From Pseudarthrobacter sp. ATCC 49987 (GTDB taxonomy: Bacteria; Actinomycetota; Actinomycetes; Actinomycetales; Micrococcaceae), in the NCBI RefSeq assembly GCF_009928425.1, contig NZ_JAABNS010000001.1, forward strand, positions 2,232,001 to 2,296,000: a stretch of DNA of 64,000 bases. The letters are read 5' to 3'. A program made the position numbers and the translations under genes. Within the stretch, counting starts at the first letter, position 1; every line of letters begins with the position of its first letter. Shown piece after piece: positions 8,409-21,669 of this stretch. The notes under the pieces are model-generated. The model saw only the letters and a program-made list of their open reading frames with translations, was not told the origin of the DNA and did not search any database.

Positions 8409-10148
8409 TCAGGCCTGCTGCGGCAGGAGCCTGGCGTCGTCCAGCAGTTCCTGGGCGTGGGCCTGGGCGGATTCGGAATCCTCCTGGCCGGCGAGCATGC
8501 GGGCCAGCTCCCGGACGCGCTCCGCTTCGTCGAGGAGTTGGACGTCACTGGAGGTGAATCCGGTCGCGGTGGCCCCGTCGGCGCCGCGCACGGAGGTCTT
8601 GGTGACCCGGATGTGCTGGTCGGCGAAGGCTGCCACCTGCGGCAGGTGGGTCACCACGAGCACCTGGACGTGGCGGGCGAGCATCGCCAGCCGTCGGCCG
8701 ATCTCGACGGCGGCACGGCCGCCCACGCCGGCGTCGACCTCGTCGAAGACGAACGTGGGGACCGGGTCGACGGCGGCCAGCACCACTTCGATGGCGAGCA
8801 TCACGCGGGACAGTTCACCGCCCGAGGCGCCCTTGCCCAGCGGGCGGGCTGGGGCGCCGGAATGCGGCTGGAGCAGGAAGGAGATCTCGTCCGCGCCGAA
8901 CGGTCCCGGCTGCCCGCCTGATTCGACGTTGATCACCAGGGTGGCGTCCGCCATGGCCAGGGCCTTGAGTTCCGCGCTGACCCGGGCGGAGAGGTCCTTG
9001 GCGGCCTTCTTCCGCAGCTTGCTGATCCCGGCGGCCTGTTTGGCCAGCTCGGCCCCAGCGCGGGCCACCTCGGCGTCCAGCGCCTCGATCCGGGTGGTGT
9101 CGTCCTGCAGTTCCAGGAATCGTGTCCGGGATTCCTCAGCCCACACCAGCACTTCGTCGATGCTCGGAGCGTACTTGCGCACCAGCTTGGCGAGGGCTGC
9201 CCGGCGGTCCTCGATCTCGGCGAGTCGTTCCGGGCCCTCGGTGTCGAGGGCGGCCTGGTAGCTTGCGAGTTCGGTGGCGATGTCGTTGAGCAGGAAGCCG
9301 ACCTCGGCCAGACGGGCGGCCGCGGACCCGAGTTCCTCGTCATGTTCGGCGACGTGCTCCAGGGTGCGCTTGGCGGCGTCGACCAGTGCCGTGGCGTCAT
9401 TGCCGTCGCCGAAGTCCTCGGCGATGAGCGCCTGATGCGCGGTGGTGGCCGCGATCCGCAGTTCCTCGACGTTGGCGAGCTTGACGGCCTCCGCCTTGAG
9501 CGATTCGTCCTCGCCCGGCTGCGGGTCGACGGCGTCGATCTCGGCCAGGGCAGCTTCCAGCGATTCGGCCTCGCGGAGGCGTTCCCGGGCGGCGCTGCGG
9601 AGCTCATCGAGTTCGGCCTGGCTGGACTTCCAGTGGGCGTGGAGCTCCTGGTAGGTCCCGAGCGTCCCGGCGAGGCCCTCCCCCGCAAACTTGTCGAGGG
9701 CGCCGCGCTGCGCGACCGGGCTCTTGAGCCGGATCTGCTCGGACTGGCCGTGGACCACCACGAGGGTTTCGCCGATCTCGCCGAGTACCCCCACGGGCGC
9801 GGCGCGTCCGCCGAGGTAGGCGCGGCTGCGGCCGTCCGCACCCACAGTGCGGGCGAGCAGCAGCTCTGCGCCGCCGTCGACGTCCTCGATGTCGGCCCCG
9901 GCCTCCCGGGCGCGGGCCACGGCCGGGTGCCCGGCGTCGAGCTTCACGGTGGCCTCAGCGGAGGCGCTCTTCGCGCCGCTGCGCACGGCGCCGGCGTCGG
10001 ACCGTGCGCCGAGCAGCAGCCCGACGGCGGTCACCACCATGGTCTTGCCGGCGCCGGTTTCACCGGTCACGACGCTCAGGCCAGGGCCGAGGGGCAGCGT
10101 GGCGTCGGTGATGACTCCGAGGTCGCGGATTCTCAGTTCTTCAAGCAT
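8409..10148 (-). CDS. recN: DNA repair protein RecN (SMC-like ATPase)
   Basis: 579 residues, the family's usual size. It has Walker A GETGAGKT (29-36) in the N-terminal half, a central coiled-coil region rich in Ala/Glu/Leu (about 160-380), and the C-terminal half with the ABC signature ([16 protein letters not shown]) and Walker B ([11 protein letters not shown]). RecN is a cohesin-like factor recruited early to double-strand breaks to support RecA-dependent repair. It begins 3 bp after nadK ends, in the classical tlyA-nadK-recN order, so it is part of the same transcript. I see no LexA-type box immediately upstream, because the upstream sequence is nadK coding sequence. Confidence 0.96.
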   Translation of the reverse strand: MLEELRIRDLGVITDATLPLGPGLSVVTGETGAGKTMVVTAVGLLLGARSDAGAVRSGAKSASAEATVKLDAGHPAVARAREAGADIEDVDGGAELLLARTVGADGRSRAYLGGRAAPVGVLGEIGETLVVVHGQSEQIRLKSPVAQRGALDKFAGEGLAGTLGTYQELHAHWKSSQAELDELRSAARERLREAESLEAALAEIDAVDPQPGEDESLKAEAVKLANVEELRIAATTAHQALIAEDFGDGNDATALVDAAKRTLEHVAEHDEELGSAAARLAEVGFLLNDIATELASYQAALDTEGPERLAEIEDRRAALAKLVRKYAPSIDEVLVWAEESRTRFLELQDDTTRIEALDAEVARAGAELAKQAAGISKLRKKAAKDLSARVSAELKALAMADATLVINVESGGQPGPFGADEISFLLQPHSGAPARPLGKGASGGELSRVMLAIEVVLAAVDPVPTFVFDEVDAGVGGRAAVEIGRRLAMLARHVQVLVVTHLPQVAAFADQHIRVTKTSVRGADGATATGFTSSDVQLLDEAERVRELARMLAGQEDSESAQAHAQELLDDARLLPQQA

Positions 10149-10151
10149 GGG

Positions 10152-11204
10152 TCACTTCGCAGTCGATGGATCAGGGGTCCCGCCGGGACCTGCGTACGGC
10201 GGCCCAGCCTGCGGCGGAGTTGGCAGCGGAGTTGGCAGCGGAGGCATCGGCCGGGGCGTGCGGATCACGGGCACCGGCCCGGTATGGATCGCGGCGGTAT
10301 GCGGCATGGGTCCGCGCCAGCCCTGGATGGGCAGTTCGAACTTGCGGACCAGGCGGCCGGAGAACGGCGTCTGGTGGGTGCGGGCCAGCCGGACGGGCGT
10401 GGCGGAACGGGTGACTTCCACGCGCGCTCCGGGCGGGAGGTCCACCGAGCGCCGGCCGTCGCACCACAGGACGCCCTGGGCGTCGGTCCGGTTCAGGATT
10501 TCGACGGCGAGCCGGGACCGGGGTGAGACCACCAGTGGCTTGGCGAAGAGCGCGTGGGCGCTGATCGGCACGATCAGCAGCGCCTCGACCTCAGGCCACA
10601 CCACCGGGCCGCCGGCGGAGAAGGCGTAGGCCGTGGAGCCGGTGGGGGTTGCCAGGACAACGCCGTCGCAGCCGAAGGAGGTCAGCGGGCGTTCGTCGAC
10701 TTCGGTGACCACCTCGAGCATCCGTTCCCGGTTGCCCTTTTCGATCGCGGCCTCGTTGAGGGCCCAGGTGTGCCAGATCTTCTGGCCGCGGACCCAGACC
10801 TGGACGTCAATGGTCATCCGTTCTTCCACCGTGTACTCGCGGCTCGCGATCCATTCGACGGTCTGGGCGAGGTCTGCCCGCTCACTCTCGGCGAGGAAGC
10901 CGACGTGGCCGAGGTTGACGCCGAGCAGCGGGACGTCGACTTCGCGCACCAGTTCCGCCGCGCGGAGGATGGTCCCGTCGCCGCCGAGCACCATCACGAG
11001 CTCGACGTCGGGCAGCATCACGTGGTCATGGAGGATCTCGACCGGCTGGTCGAGGCGACCGAAGAAGCGGACCATGTCGCCGAGCTCGGACTTCAGCATC
11101 ACGGGAACGATGCCGGCGTCGTGGAGCCGGGCGCACGCTTCCCAGGCAGCCTTGAGGGACTCCTCACGGCCGGTGTGGGCAAGGATGAGGACACGCCTGC
11201 TCAT
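10152..11204 (-). CDS. nadK: NAD kinase
   Basis: 350 residues. The NAD kinase hallmarks are GGDGTILRAAEL (phosphate-binding GGDG), NLGHVGFLAE, ALNEAAIEKG (the NE-A motif) and GVVLATPTGSTAYAFSAGGP, plus the all-beta C-terminal domain ending near VRKFELP. It phosphorylates NAD to NADP. The ATG at 11204 is preceded by AAGGCGG; a longer open frame upstream has no family similarity. About 50 C-terminal residues rich in Pro/Gly/Thr exceed the usual length and are likely disordered. It is 22 bp downstream of tlyA and 3 bp before recN. Confidence 0.95.
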   Translation of the reverse strand: MSRRVLILAHTGREESLKAAWEACARLHDAGIVPVMLKSELGDMVRFFGRLDQPVEILHDHVMLPDVELVMVLGGDGTILRAAELVREVDVPLLGVNLGHVGFLAESERADLAQTVEWIASREYTVEERMTIDVQVWVRGQKIWHTWALNEAAIEKGNRERMLEVVTEVDERPLTSFGCDGVVLATPTGSTAYAFSAGGPVVWPEVEALLIVPISAHALFAKPLVVSPRSRLAVEILNRTDAQGVLWCDGRRSVDLPPGARVEVTRSATPVRLARTHQTPFSGRLVRKFELPIQGWRGPMPHTAAIHTGPVPVIRTPRPMPPLPTPLPTPPQAGPPYAGPGGTPDPSTAK

Positions 11205-11226
11205 CGGGTTCCGCCTTCTGGTGCTT

Positions 11227-12048
11227 CTAGTACTTGGGCCAGATCGTTCCGAGTAACGCAGCAACGGCTGCGTCCCGCTCTTCGATCTTAGGCAGGTCTG
11301 TTCGGATCCCGCGCTTTATCCACAGGAAGTACTCGACGTTTCCGTCCTGGCCGGGCAACGGGCTGCTGGCGAGGCCCTTCAGTTCCAGCCCCGTATCCAT
11401 GGCTTCCGCCGCGACTTTGCCCACCGCGAGGCGGCGTTCCCACTCCGAGGTGACAACGCCGGTGCGGCCCAGCCGGTCCTTGCCGATCTCGAACTGCGGC
11501 TTGACCATCAGGACCAGGTCGCCGCCTGGCACTGTGCACGCTGCGAGGGGCGCCAGCACAAGGGTGAGGGAAATGAACGAGAGGTCAGCCACCGTCAGCG
11601 CCACGGGTCCCCCGATCTCAGCCGGTGTCATGTAGCGGACGTTGAGTCCTTCGTGGACGGCGACGCGGGGGTCATTCCGGATCACGGGGACCAGCTGGTC
11701 ATGGCCGACGTCGACGGCGACTACGTGGTCCGCGCCGCGCCTCAGCAGCACCTCGGTGAATCCGCCGGTGGAGGCGCCGGCGTCCAGGCAGCGCTTGCCC
11801 TGGACCTCGACGGCGGGAAAAGCGTCCAGCGCGCCGGCAAGCTTGTGCCCGGCACGGCTGACGTAGTTGTCCTCATCGGCGGCCGCAACGTGCAGGCTCG
11901 TGTCGTCCTGCACCTGGAGGGAGGCTTTGGCGAGCACTTCCCCCTTGGAGCTGACTTTGCCTTCGGCGATAAGGCGTGCGGCATGGGTGCGGGACCTCGC
12001 CAGCCCGCGGCCGACGAGGGCCTGGTCAAGCCTGCTCATGCGTGGCAT
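11227..12048 (-). CDS. tlyA: TlyA family rRNA 2'-O-methyltransferase
   Basis: 273 residues. An N-terminal S4 RNA-binding domain (about 4-65: RLDQALVGRGLARSRTHAAR) is joined to an FtsJ/RrmJ-type methyltransferase with SAM motif CLDAGASTGGFTEVLL (about 86-101), VADLSFISL, and VKPQFE. Mycobacterial TlyA methylates 16S and 23S rRNA cytidines and is needed for capreomycin sensitivity; the same role is inferred here. The start is ATG 12048 or ATG 12039 (MSRLDQ). It overlaps the end of the small protein gene upstream by about 23 bp, indicating coupled translation. Confidence 0.94.
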   Translation of the reverse strand: MPRMSRLDQALVGRGLARSRTHAARLIAEGKVSSKGEVLAKASLQVQDDTSLHVAAADEDNYVSRAGHKLAGALDAFPAVEVQGKRCLDAGASTGGFTEVLLRRGADHVVAVDVGHDQLVPVIRNDPRVAVHEGLNVRYMTPAEIGGPVALTVADLSFISLTLVLAPLAACTVPGGDLVLMVKPQFEIGKDRLGRTGVVTSEWERRLAVGKVAAEAMDTGLELKGLASSPLPGQDGNVEYFLWIKRGIRTDLPKIEERDAAVAALLGTIWPKY

Positions 12049-12304
12049 CCCTTGGTGACGTGGTGGTTCCGGACTCGTTCAGGGCGGCCAGCAGTTCGTC
12101 ATGCAGGCCGGCGTAGACGTCCCCGTGCAGGGCAACCGGCAGGCCGGGCAGTTCATTCAGGCGGTCCAGCAGGGCGGCGACTTCGGGGTCCGTGGAGGGG
12201 ACATGCCCATCGGCTTCGCCGGGTTCCGCCGCACGCACCGGCCAGCTGACCTGGGCTTCTCCGCCGTCGGGGTCCGTTTCGGTGATGTGTTTCTGCTCGG
12301 TCAT
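12026..12304 (-). CDS. Small acidic conserved-type protein, function unknown
   Basis: 92 residues, strongly acidic, without membrane segment or recognisable domain. The central part (DPEVAALLDRLNELPGLPVA, then YAGLHDELLAALNES) looks like two short amphipathic helices. It is placed between the HAD phosphatase (27-bp gap) and tlyA (23-bp overlap) in the same direction, so it is most likely a genuine operon member. I recall small proteins at this position in related genomes but cannot verify this. No function is assigned. Confidence 0.6.
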   Translation of the reverse strand: MTEQKHITETDPDGGEAQVSWPVRAAEPGEADGHVPSTDPEVAALLDRLNELPGLPVALHGDVYAGLHDELLAALNESGTTTSPRDATHEQA

Positions 12305-12331
12305 GGTCCCCAGTCTAGTGATCCAGCAAGG

Positions 12332-13321
12332 CTAGTGATCCAGCCATTCGAGCACCGGTGCCAAGGCAGTCGCGGTGTCGGGGTTGGCTGTCCACCAGGC
12401 CGAGCAAGCGGCCCGCCAGGAGTCAAGGTCGCCGGGATCACCGCTGACGCGGACTGTCTGTCCGTGCACGACGGCGGTGGCCGCGCCGCAGCGGTGCTGC
12501 CCGGCGTCGACCTCAATTTCCGGGTAGGGGCGGTAGAGGTCCGTGAGGTCGTTGATGAGGAAGTCGGGCCGTTCCAGGGTGCGGGCGGCCAGGATCGATT
12601 CCTTCGTGTCGACGCCGGTCAGGACGGCGACAGTGGCGAAGCCGGCGTTGTTGCCGCCGAGGATGTCGGTGTCCAGTCGGTCGCCGACGACCAGCGGCCG
12701 GTCGGCTGCCAGGCGCTTGGCGGCGGCGTGGAACAGCGGCGCTTCCGGCTTGCCGGCGACCAGGGGCTGTTGACCGGTGGCGGCGGCCACGGCCGCGACC
12801 AGGGTCCCGTTGCCGGGCGCCATGCCGCGGGCCTGGGGAATGGACATGTCCGTATTGGTGGCCACCCACAGGGCCCCGCCGGCAACAACGTACGCCGCTT
12901 CCGCGAGGTCTTTCCACCCGAGGTCCGGATGGAACCCCTGCACGACGGCGACAGGCTGCTCCGATTCGCTGCGGACCGGCACCATCCCCGCGAGTTCAAT
13001 CTCCTGGGCGAGGGAGTCCCCGCCGGTGATCAGGACGCGGGCACCGGCCGGCAGCAGGGAAGCCAGCAGCTCCCCTGCCGCCTGCGAGGAGCTGACCACC
13101 TGGTGGTCCTCCGCCGGGGCGCCCAGATCGCGCAGGTGCTGCGCCACCTGGGAGGGAGTCCGGGAGGCGTTGTTCGTGACGTAGCCCAGCCCGACGCCGA
13201 TCCCGACGAGCCTGCGAAGGGACTCCACGGCGCCCGGTATGGCGTGCGGGCCCGCGTAGACGACGCCGTCGAGATCGGCCAGGAGGGCGTCGAAGGTTGA
13301 GATCAGCTCCGCTGCAGCCAT
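12332..13321 (-). CDS. HAD-superfamily (subfamily IIA, NagD-like) phosphatase
   Basis: 329 residues. Motif I ADLDGVVYAG carries the nucleophile pair D16/D18. Motif II is YVTNNASRTP (substrate-contacting NN of subfamily IIA), Lys motif III lies within VAGKPEAPLFHAA, and motif IV is VVGDRLDTDILGGNNAGF. NagD/PGP-type enzymes dephosphorylate small sugar or glycolate phosphates; the substrate cannot be told from sequence. About 70 C-terminal residues after TDLYRPYPEIEVD form an added domain seen in some actinobacterial homologues. It starts 6 bp after the TPR gene ends. Confidence 0.9.
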   Translation of the reverse strand: MAAAELISTFDALLADLDGVVYAGPHAIPGAVESLRRLVGIGVGLGYVTNNASRTPSQVAQHLRDLGAPAEDHQVVSSSQAAGELLASLLPAGARVLITGGDSLAQEIELAGMVPVRSESEQPVAVVQGFHPDLGWKDLAEAAYVVAGGALWVATNTDMSIPQARGMAPGNGTLVAAVAAATGQQPLVAGKPEAPLFHAAAKRLAADRPLVVGDRLDTDILGGNNAGFATVAVLTGVDTKESILAARTLERPDFLINDLTDLYRPYPEIEVDAGQHRCGAATAVVHGQTVRVSGDPGDLDSWRAACSAWWTANPDTATALAPVLEWLDH

Positions 13322-13327
13322 TCCTGC

Positions 13328-15280
13328 TCAGCCCTCGGAGCGTTCCGGCTCGCGGGAGTCGGCGTCGAGGGAATCCACTTCGTGGGAGCCGTCGTCGTGG
13401 GAGGCGTGTCCGGTCGCGCCAGAGTCGTCACCGGAGAGTACCTCCGAGCGGTCCAGGGCGTCCTTTTCCACCGAGTCGTCATCGGACTCAGCGTCGTCGG
13501 ACTCCCAGAAGTCGGATTCGGCGTCGTCGGACCCTTCATCAACGGCGTTCGCTGAGGTTTCAGTTGATTCCTGGAGACCGGCAACGGCCTCGGCGCTGGC
13601 AGCACGCGGTGCGTGCTCCCCGGCAGCCGCGGCGGACCGCTGGGCAGCCTGCTCGGCAAGGAGCCGGCGCTGCTGCGCTTCCTCACGGGCTTCCTCTTCC
13701 TCGTCCCAGCCGAGGTCGATGATGTCCGGGTCCTCCTGGACATCAAGGCCGAGGGCGTTCTCGGCGACCGTGGCCTGGCGCTGCCACTTCTCCGCTTCGG
13801 CCGTGCGTCCCACCGCGGCCAGCGCCTCGGCGTAGGCACGGAAGAGGCGCGGGCTGTAGGAGAAGGCGCGGTTGATGTCGAGCTGGACGATTTCCAGTTC
13901 GGAGACGGCGGCGTCAAGCTGGCCGAGATCTGTCCGGGCGCCGGCCGCCACGATGGCGAGCTCTGCCTTGCCGGGGGCGTCGAGGTCCTTGGCTTCTTCG
14001 GAGCGGGCCATTTCCAGGGCGCGGTCGGGCCGGCCGAGTCCACGTTCGCAGTCAGCCATGACCGGCAGGTGCATGTTGGAGCCACTGATCCGCCGGTAGG
14101 TGCGGAACTCGCGCAGGGCTTCGCCATAGTGGCCGGCGGCGTAGGCGGTCAGGCCCACGGCTTCACGGACGGCCGCGAGGCGGCCACCGCGGCGGCTGGC
14201 CGCGAGGGCGTGCTGGAAGGCAAGCTCCGGCTCGTCGTCGATCAGGCGCCCGGCCATTACGAGGTGGCGGGCCACCCACTCGGCACTGTTGTCCTCGAGC
14301 GTCTTAATCTGGTGCTGCGTGGCGCGGTCAAGTTCCTTGCCAGTGACGTCGTCGTCGATCTGCGGTGAACGCTCGCGGTCGGGACGGTTGGCGCTGCGGA
14401 GATCGCGGGCGTTGGGGACGCGGACCGGGCGGTCTTCGGGCCGGTCCCGGCCGAACTGGCGGGGACCGGAGTCGCCGCGGTCAAAGGTGCGGGCAGGCCG
14501 GTCGTCACGGTCAAAGCCGCGGGCAGGCCGGTCGTCACGGCTGCCGAAAGGCTTCCGATTCTCGCCACCACCGCTGTACGGCGGCTTACGATCGCCTGCA
14601 CCGGCACCGAAGCTGCGACGCTCCCCGCCACCTTCACGAGGGGCACGGTCACCATACGGCTTACGATCACGATCGCCACCACCGCTGTACGGCGGCTTAC
14701 GATCGCCCGCACCGGCACCGAAGCTGCGACGCTCCCCGCCACCTTCACGAGGGGCACGGTCACCATACGGCTTACGATCACGATCGCCACCACCGCTGTA
14801 CGGCGGCTTACGATCGCCCGCACCGGCACCGAAGCTGCGACGCTCCCCGCCACCTTCACGAGGGGCACGGTCACCATACGGCTTACGATCACGATCGCCA
14901 CCACCGCTGTACGGCGGCTTACGATCGCCCGCACCGGCACCGAAGCTGCGACGCTCCCCGCCACCTTCACGAGGGGCACGGTCACCATACGGCTTACGAT
15001 CACGATCGCCACCACCGCTGTACGGCGGCTTACGATCGCCCGCACCACTGAAGGGCTTGCGATCGCCTTCTCGTGCCGGACGGTCGCCGAAAGGCTTGCG
15101 GTCACGATTGTTGGAGGAAGGCCGCTCCCCCTGGGCCCCACGGTCATCGCGGGCACGGTACCCGCGGGGGTCGCCGCCGGAATTGTTGGTGCCGCGGAAT
15201 CCTCCGCCGCCCGAACTGCGTCCGCCGCCAAAGTTGCCGCGGTCGTTGCCGCCGCGATTTCCGTCGTTGTGCTCAGCCAT
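13328..15280 (-). CDS. TPR-like protein with long Arg/Gly/Asp-rich repetitive N-terminal region
   Basis: 650 residues. Residues 1 to about 310 are intrinsically disordered, with RGG/RGD-type composition (NRGGNDRGNFGGGR) and 37-residue tandem repeats containing GDRKPPYSGGG, DRKPYGDRAPREGGG and ERRSFGA. Residues of about 340-560 form helical TPR-like units (for example AFQHALAASRRGGRLAAVRE, then HYGEALREFRTYRR). The tail is Ser/Asp/Glu-rich and acidic (ESDFWESDDAESDDD). The ATG at 15280 has a strong AGGAGGAA upstream. The basic, Gly-rich repeats suggest RNA binding or condensate formation, perhaps linked to the neighbouring rRNA operon; this is inference. It is the first gene of the minus-strand housekeeping run. 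Confidence 0.85.
   Translation of the reverse strand: MAEHNDGNRGGNDRGNFGGGRSSGGGGFRGTNNSGGDPRGYRARDDRGAQGERPSSNNRDRKPFGDRPAREGDRKPFSGAGDRKPPYSGGGDRDRKPYGDRAPREGGGERRSFGAGAGDRKPPYSGGGDRDRKPYGDRAPREGGGERRSFGAGAGDRKPPYSGGGDRDRKPYGDRAPREGGGERRSFGAGAGDRKPPYSGGGDRDRKPYGDRAPREGGGERRSFGAGAGDRKPPYSGGGENRKPFGSRDDRPARGFDRDDRPARTFDRGDSGPRQFGRDRPEDRPVRVPNARDLRSANRPDRERSPQIDDDVTGKELDRATQHQIKTLEDNSAEWVARHLVMAGRLIDDEPELAFQHALAASRRGGRLAAVREAVGLTAYAAGHYGEALREFRTYRRISGSNMHLPVMADCERGLGRPDRALEMARSEEAKDLDAPGKAELAIVAAGARTDLGQLDAAVSELEIVQLDINRAFSYSPRLFRAYAEALAAVGRTAEAEKWQRQATVAENALGLDVQEDPDIIDLGWDEEEEAREEAQQRRLLAEQAAQRSAAAAGEHAPRAASAEAVAGLQESTETSANAVDEGSDDAESDFWESDDAESDDDSVEKDALDRSEVLSGDDSGATGHASHDDGSHEVDSLDADSREPERSEG
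14571..15045 (-). repeat. 111-bp in-frame tandem repeats in the TPR gene
   Basis: Unit boundaries (ccgctgtacgg) fall at 14571, 14682, 14793, 14904 and 15015, each exactly 111 bp apart. This gives four full copies and part of a fifth. Copies are nearly identical at DNA level (for example gcctgc versus gcccgc in one copy), so expansion is recent or copies are homogenised. Each unit encodes 37 residues rich in Arg, Asp, Gly and Pro. Copy number is likely to vary between strains and may be collapsed or expanded in assemblies. Confidence 0.95.
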
Positions 15281-15608
15281 GCTGGATTCCTCCTGTTGTG
15301 AGCTGACCACTGGCGCAATCGCAGCCGCTCTATTCCGTGTTTCGTTCCTACGCAACCCGAAATCAAGCGCTTCGAAGTCCGTACATCTCATCCAATTCTA
15401 AGCGAGTCCCCTGCGCCCGGCTAACGGCAGGGGCTGTTTGGGCCGCCCCGGTGTCAAGCCTCACAAGCCGGCGCGCGCTCTGGGTATTTTCGGCCCCGAA
15501 CTGCGGGAGGGTTCCGGATTTTACGTCGCGATCTGCGGGAGGGTTGACGGCTGGGCCACCGGGGGTGAGGGTGGGTCTGTGTTTTTTGTGAAGGAGGGTT
15601 AAATGCGG
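15281..15608. other. Intergenic region between TPR gene and rRNA operon
   Basis: About 330 bp without a convincing gene. It must contain the TPR gene promoter on the minus strand; I do not see a clear -35/-10 pair. It holds a 13-bp direct repeat, ctgcgggagggtt, at 15501-15513 and 15533-15545, with a degenerate third similar block near 15591-15606 (ggagggtt, then tgcggga). The repeats may belong to a dispersed repeat family. Confidence 0.5.
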
Positions 15609-15639
15609 GAGAGCCCCAACCGTGGTGGTTGGGGCTCTC
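15609..15639 (-). terminator. rRNA operon terminator hairpin
   Basis: A perfect 13-bp stem (gagagccccaacc paired with ggttggggctctc) and a short loop, 16 bp beyond the 5S 3' end. On the minus strand it is followed by CCGCATTTAACCC, not a clean T-tract, so it is a strong hairpin of the non-canonical actinobacterial type. Confidence 0.8.
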
Positions 15640-15654
15640 GACCGTTTAATGATG

Positions 15655-15772
15655 TTCCGGCGGTGACCTACTCTCCCACACCCTCCCGGGTGCAGTACCA
15701 TCGGCGCTGTGGGTCTTAGCTTCCGGGTTCGGAATGGGACCGGGCGTTTCCCCCACGCTATGACCGCCGTAA
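15655..15772 (-). rRNA. rrf: 5S ribosomal RNA
   Basis: About 118 nt reading leftwards from TTACGGCGGTCATAGCGTGG through the conserved CCCGGTCCCATTCCGAACCC and GATGGTACTGC blocks to CACCGCCGGAA. The terminal ends (GGCGGT with ACCGCC) pair as helix I. Ends are accurate to a few bases. Confidence 0.97.
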
Positions 15773-15862
15773 CCTTTTGTCCCGTTCCCCCTGGGGGGTG
15801 GGAAGTCTGGTGTTACAACTGTGGTGTTATTCAGTTGGTTTGGTTCCTCGAACAACGGGTTT

Positions 15863-15893
15863 GTTGTTTGGGAACCACATAGTGGACGCAAGC
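15863..15893 (-). ncRNA. 3' arm of the 23S precursor processing stem (23S-5S spacer)
   Basis: This 31-nt block is nearly the reverse complement of 19231-19261 on the other side of 23S. In the RNA the two arms pair over 31 positions with one A-C mismatch and two G-U wobbles. Such long stems bring the ends of 23S together and are cut by RNase III during maturation. The 23S-5S spacer as a whole runs from about 15773 to 15961. Confidence 0.85.
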
Positions 15894-15961
15894 AGTCTTG
15901 TTTCTTTGTACTCTCTTCATGGTGTGAACGTCTTTTGAATCCGTTCACGAAGAGAGTGTGT

Positions 15962-21146
<5,185 letters not shown>

Positions 21147-21570
21147 GTAAAACAGACACAACACGCGCCCCCGGGAAAACGGGATGCACGCGCTGCACAA
21201 AATTTGAAACCAGCTGTAAAAACCAGACCACACCACGGGGTGGCGGACCTGGTCAATTCAACCAATTCAATACAATAAATTGGTATCAACAAACTTGGCA
21301 CACTATTGAGTTCTCAAACAACAGACACATTCGAATTACTTGCCGAAACAATTCAATGTAATTGAATTCTTTTGTTTCGCTTTTCCTTCGCTGCGATATT
21401 TCAAGCTTATTTCATTCATATCCACATTGCAAATCCGGATTTTCAACCGAAATTCACTTGGTCGAGTGAATGCGCCCAGCAAAATGTGAAGCAACTTTTC
21501 ATTCCTGCGTCACGTACTCCGGGGAGCCGAAAGCGCTAGAAGAATTGCTTCTCTATTTTTGTTGGGGTTG
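21147..21570 (-). promoter_or_regulatory. rRNA operon leader with boxA and candidate promoter
   Basis: An A/T-rich 420-bp region with no gene. On the minus strand, GTTGTTTGAGAACTC (21322-21308) is a boxA-like antitermination element, the same as in the 16S-23S spacer. A candidate promoter is TTGCAA (21432-21427), 17-bp spacer, TAAGCT (21409-21404), which would put the start about 250 nt before 16S. Other AT-rich blocks could be additional promoters. The element is clear; the promoter is tentative. Confidence 0.5.
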
Positions 21571-21648
21571 GTCGCCACTCTGCGGTGGCGACTAGAAAAA
21601 CAATACACGCTCCGCCTCGACCTTGCAACTGGATCGTGGCGGAGCGTG
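21571..21648 (-). terminator. Two hairpins ending tyrS transcription
   Basis: The first hairpin on the minus strand pairs CACGCTCCGCC (21648-21638) with GGCGGAGCGTG (21616-21606) and is followed by TATTGTTTTTCT, a canonical intrinsic terminator 22 bp after the tyrS stop. The second, GTCGCCACCGCAGAGTGGCGAC (21592-21571), lies directly behind. Together they insulate the rRNA operon from tyrS readthrough. Confidence 0.85.
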
Positions 21649-21669
21649 CAGATGACGCGGGGTGTCGCG

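Noticed and set aside
14571..15045. Regular repeats could suggest a CRISPR array
   Set aside because: Units are 111 bp, contiguous without unique spacers and in-frame coding.
14289..15401. 370-codon plus-strand frame with repeats RSPPPLYGGLRSPAPAPKLR
   Set aside because: It is the mirror of the 111-bp repeats in the TPR gene, whose minus frame has a strong AGGAGG start and TPR domain.
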